From: Vreelandella titanicae BH1
Lineage (GTDB): Bacteria > Pseudomonadota > Gammaproteobacteria > Pseudomonadales > Halomonadaceae
Reading direction: 5' to 3'
Length of the DNA stretch: 64,000 bases
Assembly: GCF_000336575.1 (NCBI RefSeq)
Contig: NZ_AOPO01000001.1
Location: forward strand, 434,001 to 498,000
Part shown: positions 52,433 to 61,148 of the stretch, one piece after another
Layout of the letters: the number at the start of each line of letters is the position of its first letter
Position numbering within the stretch: the stretch's first letter is position 1
Translations under genes and position numbers: made by a program
The notes under the pieces: generated by a model
The model's input: the letters and a program-made list of their open reading frames with translations, nothing else
The model's database searches: none
Told to the model about the DNA's origin: nothing

Positions 52433-53113
52433 ATGACAGTCGGAAATAGAGTTCTTCAGCGCCAGCGCCGTGTCGACGACGACCTCGTTAAGGCGTTCGC
52501 AGTACTGCCCGTAGCGGTGGTCAGCGATAGCATGTCCCGCGTCTTCGCCGGTGGCCCAGACCTTCGCCCGATGCATCGCGCTGGCAATTTAGCCGGGGTC
52601 GCCCTTACTGTTCGTACGCGCCCCGGTGATAACCTGATGCTGCACAAGGCCATCGACATGGCCCAGCCCGGTGACGTCATCGTCTGCGATGCCGGAGGGG
52701 ACACCACCAATGCCCTGATGGGTGAGTTAATGCTGGCTTACGCGGTCAAGAAAGGCGTTGCGGGTTTCGTGCTCAACGGTGCGCTGCGCGACCTGGACGG
52801 CTTTCGCGATACCAACCTGCCGACCTTCGCCGTGGGCGTCACGCATCGCGGCCCATACAAAAACGGGCCAGGTGAGATCAATACTCCGATCAACCTTGGC
52901 GGGATGGTTATTGAGCCGGGCGACCTAATTCTGGGTGACGCCGATGGCGTGCTGGCCGTTCCCTACGCTGATGCCGAGACAGTGCTAAAAGCCGCCCAAG
53001 CGAAACAGGCCTCCGAAGAGAAGCAAATGGTCGCCATACATACTGGCGAGAACGACCGCACCTGGGTTGATAAGGCTTTGGAAACGACGGGCTGCAGCCT
53101 CCTGCGAGGCTGA
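52433..53113 (+). CDS. RraA-family protein / 4-hydroxy-4-methyl-2-oxoglutarate aldolase-like
   Basis: 226 residues with the RraA/HMG-aldolase fold: GDVIVCDAGGDTTNALMGELM, KGVAGFVLNGALRDLDGFRD (the Arg-Asp pair in GALRD is the metal/substrate-binding motif of the aldolases), and VIEPGDLILGDADGVLAVP. Class II pyruvate aldolases of this family cleave 4-hydroxy-2-oxo acids, yielding pyruvate or oxaloacetate. It sits between a 2-hydroxyacid dehydrogenase and an MFS transporter, 43 bp and 3 bp away, which favours a catabolic role over RNase E regulation. Confidence 0.88.
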   Translation: MTVGNRVLQRQRRVDDDLVKAFAVLPVAVVSDSMSRVFAGGPDLRPMHRAGNLAGVALTVRTRPGDNLMLHKAIDMAQPGDVIVCDAGGDTTNALMGELMLAYAVKKGVAGFVLNGALRDLDGFRDTNLPTFAVGVTHRGPYKNGPGEINTPINLGGMVIEPGDLILGDADGVLAVPYADAETVLKAAQAKQASEEKQMVAIHTGENDRTWVDKALETTGCSLLRG

Positions 53114-53115
53114 GT

Positions 53116-54372
53116 TTGCACCTGCCCAAAGCCGCCGCCCCGCTGGCAAACGCTCGGCTTCGCGCGTACTTGGCGGGTAACGCGGCTTCGGCTGTTGGCA
53201 CCTGGGCGCAACGTGTGGTGCTGCTATGGCTCGCCTGGGAGATGACACAGTCGAGCTTCATGCTAGGGCTAATGGCAATGGCGGACCTGCTGCCATCAAT
53301 GGTCGTGGCTCCCTTTGCAGGCACATTGGTCGATAGACAAGACAAAATTCGCCTAGCCCTGTGGCTGCAGCTTCTCTCAATAGCGCCGCCTTGCATTATG
53401 CTGATTGCCATAATGGCCGAGCTTGTCAGCCCGACAATGTTGCTAATCGTGGCTGGATTAACTGGCATCCTGAACGGATTCGATCATCCAACGCGTATGG
53501 TCGTTGTCGGTAGCATCGTCCCTAAAGAAGATGTGCCTGGAGCGATAACGATCAACTCCATGGTGTTTAACCTTGCGCGGATGTTAGGTCCAGCCGCCGC
53601 CGGCATGGCGCTAACGCTGGAAGCACTTTGGTCGGTCTTCTTATTTAACACAATTAGCTATTTGCTCTTTGCACTGATACTAGCGCGGCTTTCCCAATCA
53701 GAAAATACTAACCAAAGGCTAGGGTCTGAGGGACTGGAAGGGTCGACGGAAGGCAAACTCAGCCACTCAACATGGTCAGCGGTAATACATGCACTGACTG
53801 GACATCACAAGCTCTTGCTGCTGTTCTTCGCCCTTCTAGCGCTATGTTATAGGCCTATTTTCGAATTATTACCGGCTTTTGCCGGTCAGGTCGTTATTGG
53901 AGAAGCAGCAAGAGCAAAGGCCTTCTCTTTGATGACATCAGCTCAAGGGCTCGGTGCGATAGGCGGTGGGTTGATGACCTCCTTCTTACTAACAAAAGGC
54001 TCTCCTCTCTCACTGGCCATAGGCTTCGGACTATCGGCAATATTGGCATGCGGATTATTTCTGATTAGCCATGTGTTATGGGCAGGATTATTAACCCTCG
54101 CCTGTTTGTCAGGAGCCATCCTTGCCAATGGTGTGTGTACACAAGTTGTTCTGCAGACACAGGTGTCAGAGTCGGTGAGAGGAAAAGTGTTGTCACTCTA
54201 TACAATGATCTTTCGAGGCCTACCAGCGATGGGGGCTATGGCAGCCGGACTAATCGCCGAGAATACATCCAACCGCGTCATCTTCGGCTTGAGCAGCCTA
54301 CCAATAGTAGCAATGTTGCTTGTGCTGTTAGTGGCTCTAAACAAGGATCGAAAAAAGCTGAGTGACTCATAG
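53116..54372 (+). CDS. MFS transporter (EntS/MFS_3-like)
   Basis: 418 residues with about 12 hydrophobic helices, first FLGN-type motif seen as LAGNAASAVGTWAQRVVLLWLAWEMTQS, typical of the MFS_3 exporter group. The start is TTG 53116, 3 bp after the rraA-like stop, with GAGG six bases upstream: translational coupling. Codon usage is more A/T-rich than in the genes to its left. Probably exports or imports an organic acid related to the pathway; the direction cannot be told from sequence. Confidence 0.88.
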   Translation: MHLPKAAAPLANARLRAYLAGNAASAVGTWAQRVVLLWLAWEMTQSSFMLGLMAMADLLPSMVVAPFAGTLVDRQDKIRLALWLQLLSIAPPCIMLIAIMAELVSPTMLLIVAGLTGILNGFDHPTRMVVVGSIVPKEDVPGAITINSMVFNLARMLGPAAAGMALTLEALWSVFLFNTISYLLFALILARLSQSENTNQRLGSEGLEGSTEGKLSHSTWSAVIHALTGHHKLLLLFFALLALCYRPIFELLPAFAGQVVIGEAARAKAFSLMTSAQGLGAIGGGLMTSFLLTKGSPLSLAIGFGLSAILACGLFLISHVLWAGLLTLACLSGAILANGVCTQVVLQTQVSESVRGKVLSLYTMIFRGLPAMGAMAAGLIAENTSNRVIFGLSSLPIVAMLLVLLVALNKDRKKLSDS

Positions 54373-54853
54373 CCCTTGAATATGCAGAAGACTTCAAATC
54401 AATAACGTTTATAGATACGTTACTATTATGGGTTACTAGATAATCTGTAAAACCTCATCATTTTCCTCTTTTGATACAGATTAGCGGAGTTCGATTCGGC
54501 GCGCTCCCCGTTCCAAGATTGTCTCCCCCCGATGCAGTCGTATAGGTTGATATCGCCTCAGGTACGTTTGCATCTTTTTGCTACGCCATGCCAATAAACT
54601 ACCACTAAAGCGGCATATACAAGTCTGTAAAAACACGAATTTTTAATAAAGAAATTCTTCATACTTCTTCAAGAAAAACGCGCTTTATACAGAAAGTCTT
54701 TTCATGTTCCACTTCTGCTAGAAACACGCTTACCAATGGCTTAGATGCCCGTGGTTCGCGTCTTTTCGATCATAGATCAACATCTAACAACATGCGCTGT
54801 ACCGCCAGTTCCTCGAACGGTAGAGACATAACAACGATTAATGAGGTATCGAT
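54373..54853. other. 481-bp promoter region of the TRAP operon
   Basis: No gene visible. The right half is AT-rich and contains copy B of the shared promoter element (54649-54686) and a second inverted repeat TTCTT-C-AAGAA (54665-54675), which may be an additional LysR half-site. TGAGG precedes the dctP start. Confidence 0.6.
54649..54686. promoter_or_regulatory. Shared promoter element, copy B
   Basis: AAGAAATTCTT (54649-54659), 21 bp, CGCTTT (54681-54686), upstream of the TRAP operon. It has the same core and spacing as copy A. A further inverted repeat TTCTTCAAGAA lies between the two parts. Confidence 0.65.
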
Positions 54854-55837
54854 ATGAAAGCCTTCAAGCCCTCTTTGGTAACTAGCCTACTCATCATGGG
54901 TATAGCCACGACAGGTGCTGCTCAAGCCGCTGATTGGACCGGCTACACCTATTCGTCGGTTTCCACTACCGCGGCAGTAAAGGGAATGCAGCGCATCATA
55001 GACCGTACTGAAGCTGAAACCGAAGACCTGTCGATCACGCTGCATTTGGGAAAGACACTGCAGATTGCCTCCAGCGATATTACCCAGGCGGTCGGTAATG
55101 GCTTTATCGATTTCTCGGCTGATCTCTTTTTTTCCGGCAATGTGCCCATCGCGCGTATCCTCAATCTGCCAATGCTGATCCAGAACGATGAGGAGTGGGA
55201 TAAAGCCTACGCGGCCATGTCTCCCTATCTCACGCAAGGCTTCGCCGAGCAGGATGTTACCTTTCTGGGCGCTTATCGCTACCCTCAACAAGTCATTTTC
55301 ACCTCGTTCGAGATCGACTCCCTCGACGATCTCGAAAGTCATAAGATCCGCGTAACCTCGCCCGAGCAGGGTGCCTTCGTCGAGGCCTTCGGGGGCTCAC
55401 CGATCACCCTATCCGGCTCCGAGGTTCCAACTGCCCTGGAGCGCGGCGTAATTGATGGTGTGCTAACAGCCAGTGCGGGCGGTGCAAAAAACTGGCACGA
55501 GTTCCTCGACTACAACTACCGATTACCGGTGAACTACGCCTATAGCGCCATTATCGCCAATACCAACGCCTACGAGTCGCTGAACGAAGCCGACCGCGAG
55601 ACCTTCGCCACCATCATCAAAGAGGAGGCTTCTAACATCACCGAGGCCTTCCTTCTAGACGAGCAGGCCCAAAAGGAATCTCAGGGGGACGCTGGCATGA
55701 CCATTGTTGAAGCTAGTGACGCAGAGATCGTCAAGGCCCAGGAAGCCCTCGCCCCCTTCTGGCAGGAATGGGCCAGCGAAGCCGGTCCTGAGCATGAACA
55801 GGCACTGCAGGATGTGCTCACAGCGCTCGGCAAGTAA
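54854..55837 (+). CDS. TRAP transporter substrate-binding protein DctP
   Basis: 327 residues with signal peptide (to about AQA/AD) and DctP fold (HKIRVTSPEQGAFVEAFGGSPITLSGSEVPTALERGVIDGVLT, about 155-200, with the conserved Arg for the ligand carboxylate). ATG 54854 has TGAGG seven bases upstream. First gene of a complete dctPQM operon followed by an SMP-30 lactonase and an amidohydrolase, so the ligand is probably a sugar acid or hydroxy acid fed to those enzymes. Confidence 0.93.
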   Translation: MKAFKPSLVTSLLIMGIATTGAAQAADWTGYTYSSVSTTAAVKGMQRIIDRTEAETEDLSITLHLGKTLQIASSDITQAVGNGFIDFSADLFFSGNVPIARILNLPMLIQNDEEWDKAYAAMSPYLTQGFAEQDVTFLGAYRYPQQVIFTSFEIDSLDDLESHKIRVTSPEQGAFVEAFGGSPITLSGSEVPTALERGVIDGVLTASAGGAKNWHEFLDYNYRLPVNYAYSAIIANTNAYESLNEADRETFATIIKEEASNITEAFLLDEQAQKESQGDAGMTIVEASDAEIVKAQEALAPFWQEWASEAGPEHEQALQDVLTALGK

Positions 55838-55860
55838 TTGATCTTTCAGAGGATCTCAAC

Positions 55861-56385
55861 ATGTCTGCCTCCCAACATGAAACAAGAAAAGGGCCGGCCT
55901 CCGCCGGCCCCATCTTTGACGTACTCTCCGCTATTGTGCGCATTCTCGCTAGCGCTGGGCTAATAACGCTAACGGTATTGGTCGTCGCCGAGATCGGATC
56001 ACGGTTGCTTTTCAACAGTTCCCTACATGTAGTGGAGGAGCTCTCCGGCTACTTGGTTATCGCCACCACTCTGTTCGGCGCTAGCCTAGCAATCAGGAAC
56101 AATGCATTGTTTCAGGTCGGTTTTATATACGAAACCTTGCCGCCTCGGGTCAGACAGGTGCTTGGTCTGGTGTACGTCGCGCTAGCCATGGGCATCTGCG
56201 GTGTGCTCGCCTGGCACTCCTTCCTGCTCGTCATGAGTTCGTTCGCACGCGGCAACGTGGCGCCCACCGCCCTGATGACACCGCTTTGGATCCCGCAGAT
56301 GCTGCTGCCTGTGGGCCTGTCCGTGATGACCCTATTCCTGTTAGAACGTGCCTTGCTGCAACTAGGCATCGGAGGACAGCGCTGA
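55861..56385 (+). CDS. TRAP transporter small permease DctQ
   Basis: 174 residues with four membrane helices (about 20-45, 58-80, 100-120, 140-162), the usual DctQ pattern, with the helix-2 motif VVEELSGYLVIATTLFGASLAIRNNALF. AGAGGAT precedes ATG 55861. The TGA stop overlaps the ATG of dctM (TGATG). Confidence 0.93.
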   Translation: MSASQHETRKGPASAGPIFDVLSAIVRILASAGLITLTVLVVAEIGSRLLFNSSLHVVEELSGYLVIATTLFGASLAIRNNALFQVGFIYETLPPRVRQVLGLVYVALAMGICGVLAWHSFLLVMSSFARGNVAPTALMTPLWIPQMLLPVGLSVMTLFLLERALLQLGIGGQR

Positions 56386-57680
56386 TGGATGCAATCATTG
56401 CCTTTTCCGTCTTGCTGCTACTGATCCTCGGCGGTCTTTGGGTGCATTTCGCCGTAGGAGCCGCGGCCCTTGGGTATCTGTGGCTGATGAAGGGATTTGC
56501 TGGCTGGAATGCCCTTGGAATGGTTAGCTGGGGGGCATCCAACAGCTTCACCCTAGCCGCCATTCCGCTGTTCATCTTGATGGCGGAAATCCTACTCGGC
56601 AGCGGCCTGAGTGGCCGTCTCTATAACGGCATCGCACCCTTCATGCGCCGCCTGCCGGGCGGACTGCTACATACCAACATCATAGGCAGCGGCATCTTCG
56701 CCGCCGTCGCTGGCGGCAGCGCCCCCACAGCCGCGGCCATGTCGACCGTGGCTCTGCCAGCCCTATCCGCACGGGGCTATCAAAAGCGTATCATCGCAGG
56801 CTCGCTGGCCGCCGGTGGCACCCTGGGCATACTGATTCCGCCCTCGATCACCATGATCATCTACGCCACCTTCACCGAAACCTCCATCGCCAAACTGTTC
56901 GCGGCCGGGCTGGTGCCCGGTATCCTGCTGGCTGGATGCTATAGCCTGTTTATTGCCGCGCGCTCGCTACTCAACCCCTCGCTGGTGCCACGCGACACCA
57001 CCCAGTTGCGGCTTTCCGATTACCTGAAGGCGGCGCTGGATGTCGTGCCATTCATGATATTGATCAGCTTCGTACTGGGCAGTATCTATTCGGGCATCGC
57101 TACGCCTACCGAGGCCGGTGCTGTTGGCGTAGTTGGGGCAGTAGTGATCGCTGCCGCCTACCGCAGGCTCAGCTTGAGCATATTGCGCAAAGCCATCTCA
57201 CGTACCCTGGTGATGAGCGGCAATGTTCTGTTTATCGTCTTCATTTCGATGATTTTCGCCTACGCCACCGCGCTATCCGGCGTCGGCGAGGATCTGGTTA
57301 GCTGGGTGTCCGAGGCAGACATGTCGCCGTTCGCTTTTCTAATGATCTTGCTGGTCACCTTCGCCATCCTCGGCTGCTTTATGGAAGGTCTAGGCATGAT
57401 CGCGATCATTGTGCCGGTCATCTTTCCCGTGCTGATGGCGATGAATATCGACCCAGTGTGGTTTGGCGTGTTCGTGGTCATCCTGGTCGAGCTCGGCCAA
57501 CTGACGCCGCCACTGGGCATTATCCTGTTCGTGGTCGCCAGTTCGGACCCCACCGTTAAAGTCGAAGACGTCGTCATGGGTGTGCTGCCCTTCTTCCTGA
57601 TCATCCTGGCCTTCCTGGTTCTGCTGATCTGGTTCCCCGATATCGCCCTGTGGCTCCCAACCACGACCTTTGGAGGTTGA
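56385..57680 (+). CDS. TRAP transporter large permease DctM
   Basis: 431 residues, about 11-12 membrane helices. DctM signatures include GGSAPTAAAMSTVALPALSARGYQKRIIAGSLAAGGTLGILIPPSI (about 110-155) and TPTEAGAVGVVGA. ATG 56385 is set by the TGATG overlap with dctQ. Sodium-coupled transport subunit of the inner membrane. Confidence 0.95.
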   Translation: MDAIIAFSVLLLLILGGLWVHFAVGAAALGYLWLMKGFAGWNALGMVSWGASNSFTLAAIPLFILMAEILLGSGLSGRLYNGIAPFMRRLPGGLLHTNIIGSGIFAAVAGGSAPTAAAMSTVALPALSARGYQKRIIAGSLAAGGTLGILIPPSITMIIYATFTETSIAKLFAAGLVPGILLAGCYSLFIAARSLLNPSLVPRDTTQLRLSDYLKAALDVVPFMILISFVLGSIYSGIATPTEAGAVGVVGAVVIAAAYRRLSLSILRKAISRTLVMSGNVLFIVFISMIFAYATALSGVGEDLVSWVSEADMSPFAFLMILLVTFAILGCFMEGLGMIAIIVPVIFPVLMAMNIDPVWFGVFVVILVELGQLTPPLGIILFVVASSDPTVKVEDVVMGVLPFFLIILAFLVLLIWFPDIALWLPTTTFGG

Positions 57681-57682
57681 AC

Positions 57683-58618
57683 ATGGCATTCCCCCATCCC
57701 GACCCGATACTGATTGAGGCCGAGGTTTTCACCACACTGCCGACGTCACTGAGAAGATCCGGCCAACGCTCTTACTGGGCGGATCGCAACCGGCGCGGGG
57801 CGGTGGTCGACAGCTTCATTGAGGGCCCATCCTTCGATCTTGAGGGCAACCTGTGGTTCGTTGATATTCCCTTCGGTCGTGTCTTTCGCGCCTCACCTAA
57901 CGGCGCCGTCGAGCAGATCACCGAGTACGAAGGCCAACCCAACGGCCTGAAGATCAATACGGGCGGGCACATCTACATTGCCGATTTTCGTAACGGCATC
58001 ATGCAGTTGAATCCGAACACCGGCGAAGTGACCACCGCGCTGGGCGATGCTGACACCGAGGGCTTCAAGGGCTGCAACGACCTGCACTTCGGCCCCGACG
58101 GCTCGCTGTACTTCACCGATCAGGGCCAAACCGGCTTGCAGGACCCCTCTGGCCGTGTCTACCGCTGGCACCCGGACAGCGGTCGGCTGGACTGCCTTAT
58201 CGACAAAGTGCCGAGCCCCAACGGGCTGGTGCTCGATAAGGCTGGCCATGCACTCTATGTGGCGGTAACCCGTGCCAATGCTGTCTGGCGTCTGCCGATC
58301 TCGGACAGCGGACGCGTGGTAAAAGCGGGGCTATTCCTGCAGTTTTCCGGCGGCCGTGCGGGCCCGGACGGTCTGGCGCTTACCAAGGATGGTGGCGTGG
58401 TGGTCTGTCAGACCGGCATGGGACTGGTTTGGGTACACGATGCGCTCGGTGTGCCAATCGCCGTGGTGAGATCCCCTCGTGGGCTCGGTACCACCAACTG
58501 CGCCTTCGGCGGGCCGGAAGGCCGTACACTCTTCATCACCGAGTCTGACACCGGCACTATTCTGCGCGCTGAGCTGCCCGTCGGCGGCTTTCCCATGGCT
58601 TCCGGCTGGGGTATGTGA
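57683..58618 (+). CDS. SMP-30/gluconolactonase-family lactonase
   Basis: 311 residues, a six-bladed beta-propeller: EGPSFDLEGNLWFVDIPFGRVFR at the start, FKGCNDLHFGPDGSLYFTDQGQTG, VPSPNGLVLDKAGHALYVAVTRANAVWRL and GRAGPDGLALTKDGGVVV, which include the Glu, Asn and Asp metal ligands of the family. No signal peptide, so cytoplasmic. GGAGG lies six bases before ATG 57683, directly after dctM. Likely opens a lactone formed from the imported acid. Confidence 0.9.
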   Translation: MAFPHPDPILIEAEVFTTLPTSLRRSGQRSYWADRNRRGAVVDSFIEGPSFDLEGNLWFVDIPFGRVFRASPNGAVEQITEYEGQPNGLKINTGGHIYIADFRNGIMQLNPNTGEVTTALGDADTEGFKGCNDLHFGPDGSLYFTDQGQTGLQDPSGRVYRWHPDSGRLDCLIDKVPSPNGLVLDKAGHALYVAVTRANAVWRLPISDSGRVVKAGLFLQFSGGRAGPDGLALTKDGGVVVCQTGMGLVWVHDALGVPIAVVRSPRGLGTTNCAFGGPEGRTLFITESDTGTILRAELPVGGFPMASGWGM

Positions 58619-59781
58619 TGCTGACGACGAAGCCGCAGCCCTACGACAGCTTCCTTGCCTCCTGTTCCACGACCCAGCGGAATCACCAAGACAGTGACGA
58701 TGCCGCCAACGAGCGACCCTGGCGCCGACGCCCCGTCGTAGACTCACCGAACCCGCCGCCGCGGCCGGACTGGCTCACCCAGGTTCGGGAGCCCTCGCTG
58801 GCTCCGGATCAGAAGATCGTCGATGCCCATCACCACCTTTGGGATCGCCGAGGCTTTCGCTATCTGCTTGAGGAGTTCACCGACGACATCGGCGACAGTG
58901 GCCATTGGGTGACTGCCTCGATCTACATCCAGTGCCGGACGATGTATCGCGCGAGCGGCCCCGAGGCCTATCGATCCGTCGGTGAGATCGAGTTCGTTCG
59001 CGGCCTCTCCGCTCAGTCGCGTAGCGGCCACTACGGGCCCACCGACGTGGCAACGGCCATCGTTGGCTATGCCGACCTACTGATGGGGGCCAGCGTCGCG
59101 CCGGTGCTCGAGGCGCTGATGGAGGCTGGCGGCGGGCGCTTTCGCGGTGTGCGCATGCCCGTCGCGGCGCATCCCGACCCCACCGTTCGTTCCAACCCCG
59201 TGCCAGCACCGGAGGGGCTGATGGTCAGCAAGCCCTTCGTCGAGGCAGCACGGCAGCTGTCCCGCCTCGGCCTGTCGTTGGATATATGGGCCTACCAAAC
59301 CCAGCTCGACGAGGTAGCAACCTTGGCCCGCCGCCTGCCCGAGCTGACCATCGTTCTCGACCATGCTGGAGGGCCTCTGGGCGTCGGATCCTATCCCAGT
59401 CCTCATAGTGACCATAACTCGATCCATCGCCAGGCCTGGCGCGACGGTTTGGCGCGACTGGCCGAACTCCCCAATGTGATGCTCAAGATCGGCGGCTTTG
59501 GCATGCCAATCATGGGCTTCAGCTTCAACACAGGAAAGACGCCACCGAACTCACAGCACCTTGCCGATGCCATCGCCCCCGACGTGGACGCCTGCATTGA
59601 GCGCTTTACACCATCGCGCTGCATGTTGGAGAGCAACTTTCCTGTCGATAAGGGCAGTATCTCCTACGGCGTGCTGTGGAATGCCTATCATCGACTCACC
59701 GCCTCCTGGAGCCAGGAGGAACGCAACGCCGTGTTTCACGACACGGCTACACGGGTCTACCGGCTACCCGCCGGTTCATGA
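58618..59781 (+). CDS. Amidohydrolase-2 family hydrolase (PDC lactonase-like)
   Basis: 387 residues. TIM-barrel metal-dependent hydrolase of the amidohydrolase-2 group (2-pyrone-4,6-dicarboxylate lactonase, fuconolactonase relatives): VDAHHHLWD with the HxH motif near 65, FRGVRMPVAAH near 180, IVLDHAGGPLG near 245, and CMLESNFPVDK with the terminal metal-binding region near 340. The first ~55 residues are an extension of low complexity. The start ATG 58618 overlaps the lactonase stop (TGATG). Probably hydrolyses a lactone or cyclic intermediate next to the SMP-30 enzyme. Confidence 0.88.
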   Translation: MLTTKPQPYDSFLASCSTTQRNHQDSDDAANERPWRRRPVVDSPNPPPRPDWLTQVREPSLAPDQKIVDAHHHLWDRRGFRYLLEEFTDDIGDSGHWVTASIYIQCRTMYRASGPEAYRSVGEIEFVRGLSAQSRSGHYGPTDVATAIVGYADLLMGASVAPVLEALMEAGGGRFRGVRMPVAAHPDPTVRSNPVPAPEGLMVSKPFVEAARQLSRLGLSLDIWAYQTQLDEVATLARRLPELTIVLDHAGGPLGVGSYPSPHSDHNSIHRQAWRDGLARLAELPNVMLKIGGFGMPIMGFSFNTGKTPPNSQHLADAIAPDVDACIERFTPSRCMLESNFPVDKGSISYGVLWNAYHRLTASWSQEERNAVFHDTATRVYRLPAGS

Positions 59782-59847
59782 CCTAACTAACCGCGCCGTT
59801 AATGAGCCATGCCCGCAAGTTCAACAACAAGATCGGAGTACGCCAAC

Positions 59848-60813
59848 ATGAAACAACGTTTTTTAAGCTTGTCCCTCGCCGCTGTCGCGTCGACTTCCCT
59901 CCTGGTCGGCACCAGCCTCGCTCAAGCCGACTATCCCGACAAACCGATCAACTTGGTGGTCGGCTACTCCGCCGGGGGCGGCACGGACGTCATGGCCCGC
60001 ACAGTCGCTAAGTATCTGGAGGAGCAGTTGGGCGACGGCGCCACGGTGGTGGTTAAGAACATGCCTGGCGCGGGCGGCCAGATCGGATTTTCGGCGCTAG
60101 CCTCGGCCAGTCCAGACGGCTACACGATTGGCACCATGAATCTGCCAGCTGCCCTGGCGCTGACCTATGACCGCGAGGCTGACTACGACGTGGACAGCTT
60201 CACCTGGCTGGCCAACTTCGTCTCCGACCCTAATACCCTAGTGGTGCCGAAAGACTCTGACATTGCCTCGGTGGAAGACCTGATCGCGTACGCCAGGGAC
60301 GTCCAAGGCAAGATGCCGGTGGGCCTATCCTCGCTAGGCGGCAACGACCATTTCTCCGCTATCCAGTTCGCCGAGGCGGCCGACATTGAACTAAACTACG
60401 TACCGTTTAATGGCGCAGCCCAGGCGCGCAGCGCACTGATGGGCGGGCACGTGGCCATGGGCACCATGGCATATAGCCAGACGGTGGGCTTTGAAGATGA
60501 GCTACGCGTACTGGCCGTGCTAGCTGACGAGCGCCTGGAACAAGCCACCAACGTGCCGACGGCGAAGGAGCTCGGCTTCGATATCGAAATGGGCTCGTTC
60601 CGCGGCTTGGCGGCACCGGCCAACCTACCGGTTGACATCCGCTCTGCTCTGCTGGGCGCCCTTGAGGATGTGGCCGAGGACATCAACTTTAGCTCCGACA
60701 TGGCACAGCAGGGCAACCCGCTGAGCGTCATCTATGGGGAAGACTATCGAGCCCTGGCCGAGGCCCAGGATGAGTTGGCGCGGCGCACCTGGGAAGAGAC
60801 GCCCTGGAAGTAA
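59848..60813 (+). CDS. Tripartite tricarboxylate transporter (TTT) substrate-binding protein 1
   Basis: 321 residues. Signal peptide (MKQRFLSLSLAAVASTSLLVGTSLA), then the TctC/Bug fold with YPDKPINLVVGYSAGGGTDVMARTVAKYLEEQLG, NMPGAGGQIG and NGAAQARSALMGGHVAMG. ATG 59848 has GGAG nine bases upstream. It lies 66 bp after the amidohydrolase. A second, clearly paralogous binding protein follows at 61149. Confidence 0.93.
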   Translation: MKQRFLSLSLAAVASTSLLVGTSLAQADYPDKPINLVVGYSAGGGTDVMARTVAKYLEEQLGDGATVVVKNMPGAGGQIGFSALASASPDGYTIGTMNLPAALALTYDREADYDVDSFTWLANFVSDPNTLVVPKDSDIASVEDLIAYARDVQGKMPVGLSSLGGNDHFSAIQFAEAADIELNYVPFNGAAQARSALMGGHVAMGTMAYSQTVGFEDELRVLAVLADERLEQATNVPTAKELGFDIEMGSFRGLAAPANLPVDIRSALLGALEDVAEDINFSSDMAQQGNPLSVIYGEDYRALAEAQDELARRTWEETPWK

Positions 60814-61148
60814 TCTTATTTAACAGACCGACGCGAGGCACTGCTGTCCCGCGCCGGTTTATCTCTATTTCATTCCCCCGGCGCACCAGCCTCACTCAAT
60901 ACATAGTCACACTGAATTACTCCCACTCCCCCCGACCATAGTCGTAAGCCTTTACTGGCCGTTCGTCATGGTATTAGCGGCCAACCCCGATGACATGGGC
61001 TTTATCGCCTTTCCTCTCCATAGATACAGAAAAACTTACCACACAGTTAAACATTATTCGCTTTTATCAAGTAATTCTGTACTGTTCACTGCACTAGACA
61101 GGCTTTGCCTTTTAGACCATCCGTGAATGTAAACGGGAGTACAACAAC
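60814..61148. other. 335-bp region between the two TTT binding-protein genes
   Basis: Begins with an imperfect GC-rich stem (about 60831-60862) followed by a T/C-rich stretch, a possible weak terminator for the first gene. The AT-rich right part holds copy C of the shared promoter element. No gene is visible. Confidence 0.5.
61027..61064. promoter_or_regulatory. Shared promoter element, copy C (degenerate)
   Basis: CAGAAAAACTT (61027-61037; 8 of 11 matches to AAGAAATTCTT), 21 bp, CGCTTT (61059-61064), 85 bp before the second TTT binding protein. The exact spacing match to copies A and B and the shared ATTCGCTTTT context with copy A support it despite the weaker core. Confidence 0.5.
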
